Origin: Bacteroidota bacterium
GTDB taxonomy: Bacteria; Bacteroidota; Ignavibacteria; OLB7
Assembly: GCA_018266795.1 (NCBI GenBank)
Contig: JAFDZV010000009.1
Span: 1-64,000, forward strand
Length of the DNA: 64,000 bases
Direction of reading: 5' to 3'
The notes below the pieces were generated by a model. The model ran no database searches, was not told where the DNA came from, and was given only the letters and a program-made list of their open reading frames with translations. The number at the start of each line of letters is the position of its first letter. Positions within the stretch are counted from its first letter, which is position 1. Made by a program: the position numbers and the translations under genes. Below, one piece after another: positions 8,192 through 16,369 of this stretch.

Positions 8192-9910
8192 TCAGAACGA
8201 CTTCAGATGAACGCTCAGGTTTGCGTTCGCCGGCAGCCCCATCTTCCGGCGAAGCCGATAGCGATGGTTCTCCACGGTTCGCTCCGAGATATAAAGGAGT
8301 GCCGCGATGTCGCGGGTCACGAGATCGGCGCGGAGCAGCAGGCAGAGCCGGACCTCCGTGGGGGAAAGATCCGGATGCCGCTCGGCGAGCGATTGCACGA
8401 AGGCGTGATGCATCGTGTCCAGGCCGGCCTCGAACGTACTCCACGCATCGCCCGGATCGCGCAGCCGGTCGATCTCCTCGCGCAGGGCTGCAAGCATCGG
8501 CCGCGCCGGGACGCTCTCCGCAAACCGGTCGCGCATCCGTTCCAGCACCAGGCCCAGCGCGCTGTTCTTCTGCAGGATACCGGAGGTCATCGAGGCAAGC
8601 TCGCGGGTCTTGCCGTCCAGCTCGTTCTGCAGACGCTCCGCCTGCAGGCGATAGAGCTCGCGATCGCGTTCGGCCCCGGCCAGTGTGAACCGCATCTCGA
8701 TCTCGCCGATGGCGCGCTGCTTCTCCTCGCCGCGCAACGCATCGTGCAGCACCATGAACGCCTTGTAGTGTTCCAAGGCCTTGTCCGCCGCGCCGAGATC
8801 CTCATACACGGAGGCGAGCAGTTCGTGGGCACGATACTCCAGTTGCCGGTTTCCATGATCGCGCAGGGTTGCGATCGCCCGGCCAAGGAGCGATGCGGCC
8901 TGCCAGGGGTGCCCTGAGCGGCGTTGAAGCCCGGCCATACCGATCAGTGCCGCGGCAAGGAGCGCGGGAGCAGCGGCGCGCTCGGCTTTCGCCAGCGCCT
9001 TCTGCATCGTGCCCGAAGCCTCCGCCATGCGCCCGGCGCGCTCGTGAATTCCGGCGATGGTCATCATGGTGTGCGCGGTGCCGGAGAGGTCGTTCAATGC
9101 ATCCATCAGCAGCACGGCGCGCATGGATGCATCCAGGCCCGCATCGGCATCTGACGCCGATGCCTGCAACGCCCCGATCGCGGCGAGAGCCCTGGCCTGT
9201 CTGCTCACGTCGCCGCTCCGCTCGAACAACTCCAGAGCGCGCCCCATCAGCACGATGGCACGGTGATCGTCGCCAAGCGCAGAGTGAGCGTGCGCCAGGT
9301 CGTTGTACACGGTGCCGAGCCGGATCAGATCCTCCGCCTGGGCAACCGCCCCATCGTTGTCGCGAACGAGATCGCTGCCGGTCACCAGCGCCTCGTTGAA
9401 GCACTCGACAGCACGGACCGGATCGCCCGCCCCCACGTACAGATTCCCCAACGCGGTGGCCGCCGCAAGCAGACCGCGAGGGTCACCGGCCGTCCGGTAC
9501 AGTTCCAGCGCACGCGTCAGCGCACCATGTGCGTCCGCAGGTGCATTGCGGGCGCTGTGCGCTCGCGCAAGGAGCAGCAACAGACCGGCAGCGCCGTCGT
9601 GATCGCCGGCATCGGTACGGATACGCATCGCATCATTCAGCGCAACGATCGCCTCCGCGGAACGATTCCCGGCCAGATGCACCTCGGCGATCGCCTGCAG
9701 AGCAACCGCCCGCTCTCCCTCGGCACCCAGCGACTCCGCAAGACGGAGCGCCTCCACGGCCGCGCGTTCCAGCGCCGGCAACGGCGTGGCGGCGGCGGCA
9801 CGCAGTCCTGCAACGAGAACGTCCAGACGATCGCGCATCTGCCGGGGCGTCGCAACCAGACGCACCGAGCCCCGGTCCGGCGGATTGATGTGGGAGGTCG
9901 ATTCTGGCAT
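8192..9910 (-). CDS. TPR protein with C-terminal LuxR-type HTH (regulator)
   Basis: 572 residues from the ATG at 9910. The N-terminal three quarters are TPR-like helical repeats (A-L-x-x-L-G spacing). Residues ~415-480 form a probable coiled coil (runs such as RDRELYRLQAERLQNEL). The C-terminal ~65 residues are a LuxR/GerE helix-turn-helix (LSPTEVRLCLLL...DIAALLYISERTVENHRYRLRRK). This is a common FCB-group design: repeats sense or bind a partner and the HTH binds DNA. No phosphoreceiver domain is present. The next gene downstream is the STAND NTPase, suggesting a two-gene unit. No clear ribosome-binding site precedes the chosen ATG. Confidence 0.8.
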   Translation of the reverse strand: MPESTSHINPPDRGSVRLVATPRQMRDRLDVLVAGLRAAAATPLPALERAAVEALRLAESLGAEGERAVALQAIAEVHLAGNRSAEAIVALNDAMRIRTDAGDHDGAAGLLLLLARAHSARNAPADAHGALTRALELYRTAGDPRGLLAAATALGNLYVGAGDPVRAVECFNEALVTGSDLVRDNDGAVAQAEDLIRLGTVYNDLAHAHSALGDDHRAIVLMGRALELFERSGDVSRQARALAAIGALQASASDADAGLDASMRAVLLMDALNDLSGTAHTMMTIAGIHERAGRMAEASGTMQKALAKAERAAAPALLAAALIGMAGLQRRSGHPWQAASLLGRAIATLRDHGNRQLEYRAHELLASVYEDLGAADKALEHYKAFMVLHDALRGEEKQRAIGEIEMRFTLAGAERDRELYRLQAERLQNELDGKTRELASMTSGILQKNSALGLVLERMRDRFAESVPARPMLAALREEIDRLRDPGDAWSTFEAGLDTMHHAFVQSLAERHPDLSPTEVRLCLLLRADLVTRDIAALLYISERTVENHRYRLRRKMGLPANANLSVHLKSF

Positions 9911-10194
9911 GGCATTTCGGCTACACAGGGAGGTGAGGCGAGCCCCTGTTCGAAGGAAGGAGGCGATATGCCGAACCGCATGAATGGCTCGGCAACGAAA
10001 GGTGGACGGCACCTGCGCCGCACGGCCTGCCTGCACGAAGGCATCCGCCGCGAATGCGCGAAAGTACGGATGTTGCCGGCCATGATTGCGAGGAACTCAC
10101 CGTGCAGTCACAATCGGCACGCCCAATCGTGCAGAGCCGGTGCGGCAGCACGCGCACCATGCCGATCGGCACACCTCACCCGGGGATGCACGGG

Positions 10195-10581
10195 TCACAG
10201 GTTCGCAAGCAGGCGCTTCGGCGCAACCATGCGCCAGGCCGCGGCCGCATGCAGAGCGATGGCGGCCCAGTCCACCCGATCGGTGTCCAGACGGATGCCG
10301 ACCCAGCCGCTGGGTCCAAGGTATGCCGGAACGAAGTACTGCTCGGGGCCATCCGTCACCAGCCGCCCCTGTTCCTCCTTGGTGGACTTGCACGCCACTG
10401 CAATGCGCCCGTCGCCGTGATGATCGAACATGTAGTAGAGAAAGGTCTTCTTCCGAACCTGGAACTGCAGGTGCCCCTGACCGACCGGCTGCATCTCCAC
10501 CTCCGGCAACGCCTCGCATATCTCCACAACGCGCTCGCGCCGTTTCGGCGCCGATGATATCTGCTTTCGTGTAAGTGGCAT
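10195..10581 (-). CDS. MmcQ/YjbR-like protein (DUF419)
   Basis: 128 residues, typical of the MmcQ/YjbR family. The early EALPEVE segment, the FQVRKKTFLYY strand with its FDHHGDG turn, the basic K-S-T-K-EE region and the PAYLGPSGWVGIRLD segment match the family pattern of a small double-winged DNA-binding-like fold. The cellular role of the family is poorly known. Start chosen at the ATG at 10581; the open frame continues upstream but without family similarity. Confidence 0.75.
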   Translation of the reverse strand: MPLTRKQISSAPKRRERVVEICEALPEVEMQPVGQGHLQFQVRKKTFLYYMFDHHGDGRIAVACKSTKEEQGRLVTDGPEQYFVPAYLGPSGWVGIRLDTDRVDWAAIALHAAAAWRMVAPKRLLANL

Positions 10582-10748
10582 GATTTTCTTCACATGAAGT
10601 ATGCAACGGCCAGGGAGCCAAGCCTCTCCGGCACCATCCCGTCTATCACAGTGGCACAATGCAGGTAAGTTCGGCATATTGCGGCCTCTATTCTCCCCCG
10701 CCCACAAAAATTGTATCTGAATTGCTCTAATTGAATCCGGGGGTCGGC

Positions 10749-11801
10749 ATGGACAACGCATCCTCCACTCAGGGGGGCTGGGAACGTCTGGCAAGTCTTC
10801 TCGAGACGCGCGACTATGTCATGATCGTCGCAGTGTGCCTCGCCGCTATCGAGACAATGGCATACTTCTACGGCCTTTCCAATCTACGGACGGCTGCACC
10901 ATCATGGACCTATCTCACAGCCATCCATCTTCTGCCCTTACGCCAGGGGTACGATCTTCTCTTCCTCTTTCTGTGGCTGTTCGTGGTGGCCCTCACTGCC
11001 GTCTACTGGTTCCGGGTGCAGTTGAACGATGTCCTTGTCGAGAAGAAGGAGATGAAGCCGCCGAAGCTCGGTGATGTAGCCATGGATGTGTTCCGTGACA
11101 TGTCGGCCGGCTACTTCGTGGATCGATTCATAGTCCGCTCGGACTTCAACTGGGGGAGCTTCGGCAAGGACTTTCTGGCGACGATACTGTTCCCATTGGC
11201 AACGATTGTCTCCTATGCCCTCAAGAGATTGAAGTTCTACTATTTCTCGTCGCGTGCCTTCATCTTCCTCTTCGTCTGGGTCGCCTGCATCGTCTGGTTC
11301 ATTCACATGTATATCGGCAACGACCAGGTATATGAAGCAACCAGGATCGGGAACTATGGATACTACAAGGATGCAATACTGCTGGCGCTGATCGTATTGT
11401 TGATTGCCTATGTGCCGCCAATCGTGCGACAACTCACCAGCCCGGCAACGATCTCCCTGATTCTCGGTGTAGTGATGGTCCTGGCGGCGCTCGCAATATT
11501 TCTGGATGTTCGATTCCCCGACACCGAGGAAGGGCACGCATACATCAAGAAGATCGCAGCATACAACCATGCCGCTCCGAACGACGTGATGATCGACGAC
11601 GTTGCTTCCATAAGTTCATGGCATGGAAAAAGTCGCGACATCATCCTGCTGCTGGTTGGTGTCGTCCTGCCGTTCGCAATGGAGTCGCTGAAGCGCATAC
11701 ATTTTCTCGGTCGTCAGGTCACCGATGGCAGCCCGCCAGCCCGGCGGCGGGTGATGGTAACGCCCGCAATATGGAAGCGCTCACAACGCCGGCGTAGATA
11801 A
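10749..11801 (+). CDS. Multi-pass membrane protein of unknown function
   Basis: About 350 residues with roughly seven hydrophobic stretches long enough to span the membrane, near residues 22-40, 70-90, 145-165, 175-200, 220-240, 248-270 and 305-325. The loops are mixed in charge and the C-terminus is strongly basic (RRRR end), so it is probably cytoplasmic. No transporter or enzyme motif is recognised. Start: ATG at 10749 after a G-rich stretch; a TTG 18 bp upstream is an alternative. Its stop lies 5 bp before the start of the lipoprotein gene, so the two are probably translated together and may act together at the envelope. Confidence 0.65.
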   Translation: MDNASSTQGGWERLASLLETRDYVMIVAVCLAAIETMAYFYGLSNLRTAAPSWTYLTAIHLLPLRQGYDLLFLFLWLFVVALTAVYWFRVQLNDVLVEKKEMKPPKLGDVAMDVFRDMSAGYFVDRFIVRSDFNWGSFGKDFLATILFPLATIVSYALKRLKFYYFSSRAFIFLFVWVACIVWFIHMYIGNDQVYEATRIGNYGYYKDAILLALIVLLIAYVPPIVRQLTSPATISLILGVVMVLAALAIFLDVRFPDTEEGHAYIKKIAAYNHAAPNDVMIDDVASISSWHGKSRDIILLLVGVVLPFAMESLKRIHFLGRQVTDGSPPARRRVMVTPAIWKRSQRRRR

Positions 11802-11806
11802 GCCCA

Positions 11807-12619
11807 ATGCTACTCAACGACACGATGACCATGGAGAGAGTCTGCCCTGTGTTCCCCCGAGGTATCATGCTGCCCGGAGCATCTGCAGGATTGCTCTGCC
11901 TCGTGATGTTTCTGGCGTCCTGCAGCTCGGCGGGGAACAGGTTCGACGTTCGATCATTTGTGGCGAGGAGTCAGAACGATTCGATTCGGATCGGCGGCAT
12001 GCCGTACCTGTGCCGTGAGATTGCACGCAGGTTCGCCCCGCGACTGTACGACCAGCAGAAACAACCGGCTGATTCGCTCCTCTGGAGCTGGTACTGCGTC
12101 GGCGCTCTGGACTCCGATGTGTTGATCGTGTACTATCCTACGTGGAGCAGCGAGACCCACCCTAACCCGGTGCTGAACGAGCTCTATTCGAATGTTCGCG
12201 GAAGCTACTACGGTTTGCCATTGTACGACATCGAGTACATCAGCATCCGCCTGGATGGTGTGCGTGGAAGGATGAAGGCTGTGGAGTTTCAAACGGCGTT
12301 CGTCCGCGACTTCGATGCATATATCGTTGAGCATATCATCTGCAGGCTCTCGATTCAAGGCGATACCGTTGCGGCCATCACGTATTACCGTACCAATGGC
12401 GACGTTGTTCATCGGCGCACGGTATCATGCCTGTCCCAGACCTCTGTCTCGGTTGACCTGAGGATCACCACATGGAATCACATGCTGGGGCTGATCTGCA
12501 ATCCCGATGCCGCGAGCGGCCGCATCCTTATTCCGCCGCTGCGCAAGCTGAGTGTGGTCGAGTTCGATCGGTACCGATTCGGGCGGCGCAGCCAGCCACA
12601 ACCCATGAATCAGCCATAA
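11807..12619 (+). CDS. Putative lipoprotein, coupled to the membrane protein upstream
   Basis: 270 residues. A hydrophobic segment ending in the lipobox L-A-S-C (near residue 38) marks a lipoprotein. If the ATG at 11807 is right the pre-region is long, and an internal ATG (residue 21) would give a normal-length signal. The mature part has no recognised domain; it is rich in Tyr, Arg and paired Cys. The 5-bp gap to the preceding membrane-protein gene indicates one operon. A hairpin terminator follows at 12707. Confidence 0.6.
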   Translation: MLLNDTMTMERVCPVFPRGIMLPGASAGLLCLVMFLASCSSAGNRFDVRSFVARSQNDSIRIGGMPYLCREIARRFAPRLYDQQKQPADSLLWSWYCVGALDSDVLIVYYPTWSSETHPNPVLNELYSNVRGSYYGLPLYDIEYISIRLDGVRGRMKAVEFQTAFVRDFDAYIVEHIICRLSIQGDTVAAITYYRTNGDVVHRRTVSCLSQTSVSVDLRITTWNHMLGLICNPDAASGRILIPPLRKLSVVEFDRYRFGRRSQPQPMNQP

Positions 12620-12706
12620 CACAGGTAGCTACCGTTTCGGCACGATACGACAACTGCGTGCGCGGGCAGCCTCGGGAACCCGCGCGCCGCAATGGACCAG
12701 CCACGA

Positions 12707-12741
12707 AGAAGCCCGGACTCCTTATCGGAGCCAGGGCTTCT
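12707..12741. terminator. Hairpin between convergent genes
   Basis: AGAAGCCC (12707-12714) pairs with GGGCTTCT (12734-12741), and inside it GG(A)CTCC pairs with GGAGCC around a short loop, giving a long bulged stem. It lies between the lipoprotein gene (+) and the monooxygenase-like gene (-). Confidence 0.45.
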
Positions 12742-12859
12742 ACTCTCCTCGGAATTTGCGCGGCTCCGGAGCGGCCGCACATCATCGGAACGAATCATCG
12801 GCAGCGGCCGCGCGATCCAGATGATGCCTCGGATCTGCAGTCCGACCGCGCGGGAGCTC

Positions 12860-13144
12860 TTACACGCTGAGCGCGTGGGAGTCCTCAATGAAGCTGACAT
12901 CCGGCTTGCCTACAACGCCGGCGCGCGCCATCGCATCACGCAGTGTGTCCGACTGCGCGAACGCATGCGCCTTCTCCAGGCTTTCCCACTTGAAGAGCAC
13001 GGTAACCTCGTTCGGGTTGCCCGCAGTCCGCATCAACTGTCCGCCCAACGATCCGCCGGCCTCACGGTTCGGTGCGTCCTCATCGAAAATGGCCTTCCAC
13101 TTGTCATAATCCTCAACGGTATGACGAACAAGGATGTACGGCAT
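12860..13144 (-). CDS. Small dimeric alpha/beta-barrel (ABM-like) protein
   Basis: 94 residues from the ATG at 13144, preceded by AGGAG. The sequence begins MPYILVRHTVEDYDKW and continues with a VTVLFKWESLEKAHAF strand-helix and a final small-residue helix. This is the ferredoxin-like dimeric alpha/beta barrel seen in antibiotic-biosynthesis-monooxygenase and cyclase-like proteins. No haem ligand or catalytic residue can be assigned, so the enzymatic role is open. It is monocistronic. Confidence 0.65.
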   Translation of the reverse strand: MPYILVRHTVEDYDKWKAIFDEDAPNREAGGSLGGQLMRTAGNPNEVTVLFKWESLEKAHAFAQSDTLRDAMARAGVVGKPDVSFIEDSHALSV

Positions 13145-13412
13145 GTCGGTTCTCCTGATGATTGAATGATTGCGAAGCGCGACCCGCGCCAATGTGGTCC
13201 CGGAAGCGGGCAGGCGATCGATCGCACAGTGAATACGGAAGGGGTGCCGATCCGGATTGCGCCCCCCGGCTGTTGCATCGCAGCCAGCCGTTCATTCCGG
13301 GGAGCGGTTCATGTCTCTGCGGAGGTTACATCCAGCGGCGCACGTGTCTGAAGCAATGACCGGCCTCGCATGCATTCGCGCGCGGCGCAGTCAGCACTCA
13401 ATCCCGGAACCG

Positions 13413-13889
13413 ATGTTCATCCTTCGCCTTCTTTCGCGCCTGCGCATTCTGATCGTTATCATCGCCTCCGCAATCGCAGCCTGCATCGGCGGTTGTTCCA
13501 GTCCCATCACCCCCAAGGAGCAAGCCTTCCAGGGGATTCAGATCGCGTTCGAGAACGGACAGCTTGGCGGAACGATCGGGGATGCGTCGGATGACTGGCA
13601 GCCGATCACCGATGCGTGTGCAGAGTTCCCGGCCGCCTTTCCAAATCCCGCAAGGTCCTCCTCCTCCCTCAACGTCAGGCTCTGCCAGCCGGACACTGTG
13701 CGTGTGTGGGTGGAGTCCGCGCCGGGAGTAAACTACCAGACCGTTCAAAGCGGGGTGATGCAGGCGGGCCAATTTACACTCACCATGGATTGGAGCAGCG
13801 CGCCGGCCGGCATCTATCGATGCTATCTCGAGATCAGGCGCAACGGCCGCGCATATCGCACCTACGGAGATGTGAAGGTGGAGCACTAG
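13413..13889 (+). CDS. Lipoprotein with FlgD/T9SS-like beta domain
   Basis: 158 residues from the ATG at 13413. The signal sequence (FILRLLSRLRILIVIIAS) ends in the lipobox I-G-G-C. The C-terminal half has FPNPARSSS..., then V-R-V-W, then an AGIYRCYLEI strand and a final DVKVEH. This is the layout of FlgD-like or T9SS sorting domains, although here the protein should also be lipid-anchored. The longer frame upstream has no export signal at its start, so the internal ATG is preferred. Confidence 0.65.
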   Translation: MFILRLLSRLRILIVIIASAIAACIGGCSSPITPKEQAFQGIQIAFENGQLGGTIGDASDDWQPITDACAEFPAAFPNPARSSSSLNVRLCQPDTVRVWVESAPGVNYQTVQSGVMQAGQFTLTMDWSSAPAGIYRCYLEIRRNGRAYRTYGDVKVEH

Positions 13890-13987
13890 CAACAGCCGAG
13901 CAAGAATACCACCGCCGACGGCCCTACGCCCTCTCCGCCGTGGCAGGCAGATATCCCGGGACCGGAACGACGGCCCACTGTGGCCAG

Positions 13988-14461
13988 CTATCGCCGGTAC
14001 ATGAAGAGCAGTGCACCGTCCAACTGTACGTACACGTTGGCGCCCTCGCTCCGCATTCGATAGCCAAGCGTGATTTCGTGATCAGGCAGCGCAGCGAAGA
14101 TGTTGCCGGATTGCACAACCACCGGCCTCGTGCTGAACGTGGAGATCTCGCTCCCCGCAATGGCGACACTGTCCGTCAGATTGTAGAGCTGCGCCCTGAT
14201 CGGCACGGTGGCGGTCGAAGTCGATATCGAAGCGATCCAGATGATCGAGTCCACTCCCTGATAGTTGCGCTTGTCGAACTTCGGCAACGTATTGTCCAGA
14301 TTGGCACTGCCCCACCATGTCGTGTCGCGATATCCGTATCCCTGCAATGTGATCGGCAGCCGGATCTGCCTGTCCAAAACCGGCCCCGTGGATGATTCCT
14401 TCCCGCAACCTGCCAGCGCAACAACGGCCAGAACAATCAGCGGGCCAACATACTTCTGCAT
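13988..14461 (-). CDS. Putative lipoprotein
   Basis: 157 residues. The N-terminus has a hydrophobic core and the lipobox L-A-G-C at residue ~19, followed by a GKESSTGP tether. The remaining sequence is beta-rich with no recognised domain. Start at the ATG at 14461; a GTG directly before it is possible. Convergent with the lipoprotein gene at 13413-13889. Confidence 0.65.
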   Translation of the reverse strand: MQKYVGPLIVLAVVALAGCGKESSTGPVLDRQIRLPITLQGYGYRDTTWWGSANLDNTLPKFDKRNYQGVDSIIWIASISTSTATVPIRAQLYNLTDSVAIAGSEISTFSTRPVVVQSGNIFAALPDHEITLGYRMRSEGANVYVQLDGALLFMYRR

Positions 14462-14685
14462 CACAGCGCAATGTTGATGAGTCGGATGCTGCGCCCGGAT
14501 CAGTGCGCAGCCCTTTCAGCACGGAACAGACAACCTGTTGAATGTTCTCACCGGAGCCGGCAGACACACCGGGTTGCGGAGAGCGCGGCCCAACGGCGCG
14601 GCATCAACCATCATGCGGGATTCCGGGTGGAGCGAATCGTGCGTGCACGTTGCGCCCGGGTTGTGCTCAGGCCCCTCTGTGCCGG

Positions 14686-16269
14686 CTATTGATGAAGGAT
14701 GTGAAGCATCTCGGCGCGCAGGCCGGGAATGTCCAGGCCCGGGTACGCCGCCGCAAGCCGTTCCGAACCCATCGAGTCCATCATCGCAATCACGCCCCTT
14801 GCCTCCTCTTCCGCGCGCGCAGTGTTTCCCGCCGCGAAATTCAGGCGGGACAGTTCGGCTGCCACCGGAAGTGAACGCATGAGCGTGGTCCATGGAAGCG
14901 CGCGCTCCATCTCCTCGAGCGTTGCAGCCGCCTGCGGGCGATCGTTCCGCTCGGCAAGTTCGAATCGCGCAAGCCGGTCGTACGGAAGCAGATAGGCCAG
15001 CACCGTCTGCTCGCGCGAGTCGCATGGGGTGGCCGTGTCGCGGATGGCGGAGAAGCCGAGGCGCCTGACCCATGCCGGCGCAGGGATCCCGGCTGCGGAG
15101 CCGGGCATCAGGAGAGCACGCATCACCGAATAGTTGATCGGCTGGGTACCATCCGGCTGCGCCGGCTGGCGCGTGGGAACGAGCAGGTTCACCAGCCCCG
15201 CCCAGCGCGAGTAGGCTTCCAGCCCAAGGCTGGCACCGGGCTCGACGGAGGTGGAGAGGCAGACCGGACGCTCCCATCCGTTGGTGCGCAAGAGATCGAT
15301 CAACACCTGATCCGCCATGGACAACACGTGGTAGCCGCCGAACTGTTCGGTGTGAAGGATGAACATTGCCCTCCCATGCCGGAGCACATCGCTGTCGGTG
15401 ATGCCTGCACGCTTTGCAGCCGCCTGCGTGATCGGCACCTGCATCGGAAGAAGAGTGTCGTTCACCTGCCGCCATTGGATGGTGTCCAGCTGCGCGTCAG
15501 CGTATCCCAGCCGGAGCACGGCCGAACCAAGGGCGCTCCCATGCTTCAGCATCCTCACATACCATGCAGCGTTCGCGAGCGAAAGGTTTACCGGCGTTAC
15601 GTCCTTGCGGAATCCCTCGACGCATTGCAGGTAGAGAATCGGAAAGGTGTCGTTGTCGCCGTTGAGAAACACGATGGCATCCGGCGGACATGATCCAAGG
15701 ATATTGCGGCCGTACTCCAGCGCCACATCGGGGAACCCGGACTGCCGGCGCCCCTCGGCGAGGGCCCAGCGCGCGGAGTCGGCGAGCCCCTGCGTTGCAT
15801 ACCTGAGCGCCAGCGCCCCCCACGCCGCCGTGATCTTGTCGTACGGGCCAAGCGTCACGATCTCACCGGTGTAGTTCGGATCTACCGCAAGCGCCTTGCG
15901 CATCTCTTCGGTTACGCTGCGCGCCTGCTCCAGCGAGGAGGACATTATGCCATCGCTCCCACCGGCACGAAGCGTGGTAACCCGATCGTACGTGTAACCG
16001 AGAAAGTAGTGCGCCTCGGCGTTGGCAGGTTCCAGCGCCAGCACCTGCTTCAGCAAGGCTTCCACGGTGCCGTATCGTGCGAGGAGGGAGTCCCGCTTCG
16101 TATCGGCATCAGGCGAGCGCGAATCGATCTCCGCTGCCTTGAACTCGTTCTTCGCACGTACAAACAGCGAATCGGCGCGTGCGTGCTGGGCCGAGGCCCC
16201 TTCAACGACAAAAAGCAATAGTGGGAGAAGGCAGGCGGCACGAACCCATAGCGTCCGAAGGTTCTTCAT
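14686..16269 (-). CDS. Exported TPR protein related to the soluble tail of DUF2723
   Basis: 527 residues from the ATG at 16269, which gives a proper signal peptide ending in ASAQ. After a TPR-like region (residues ~30-140) comes a segment containing LNGDNDTFPILYLQCVEGF and then D-V-x-x-V-N-L-S-L-A-N-x-x-W-Y. This matches the hallmark motif of the soluble C-terminal part of DUF2723 membrane glycosyltransferase-like proteins. Here the membrane half is absent, so the domain acts alone in the periplasm. The molecular role of this domain is not known. The next gene upstream (16370) is on the same strand, 100 bp away. Confidence 0.65.
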   Translation of the reverse strand: MKNLRTLWVRAACLLPLLLFVVEGASAQHARADSLFVRAKNEFKAAEIDSRSPDADTKRDSLLARYGTVEALLKQVLALEPANAEAHYFLGYTYDRVTTLRAGGSDGIMSSSLEQARSVTEEMRKALAVDPNYTGEIVTLGPYDKITAAWGALALRYATQGLADSARWALAEGRRQSGFPDVALEYGRNILGSCPPDAIVFLNGDNDTFPILYLQCVEGFRKDVTPVNLSLANAAWYVRMLKHGSALGSAVLRLGYADAQLDTIQWRQVNDTLLPMQVPITQAAAKRAGITDSDVLRHGRAMFILHTEQFGGYHVLSMADQVLIDLLRTNGWERPVCLSTSVEPGASLGLEAYSRWAGLVNLLVPTRQPAQPDGTQPINYSVMRALLMPGSAAGIPAPAWVRRLGFSAIRDTATPCDSREQTVLAYLLPYDRLARFELAERNDRPQAAATLEEMERALPWTTLMRSLPVAAELSRLNFAAGNTARAEEEARGVIAMMDSMGSERLAAAYPGLDIPGLRAEMLHILHQ

Positions 16270-16369
16270 CGTGAGGTTGTTGCTGGTTGAATCTCGCCGG
16301 TGCACCAAGTTATCACGTGAAGAGGAGACGGCAAGATGTGCCGACCCACGCACGCACCACGGCAACGCA

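Noticed and set aside
8133..8444. N-terminal extension of the STAND NTPase frame
   Set aside because: It overlaps the end of the TPR-LuxR gene by about 250 bp and has a basic, low-complexity composition.
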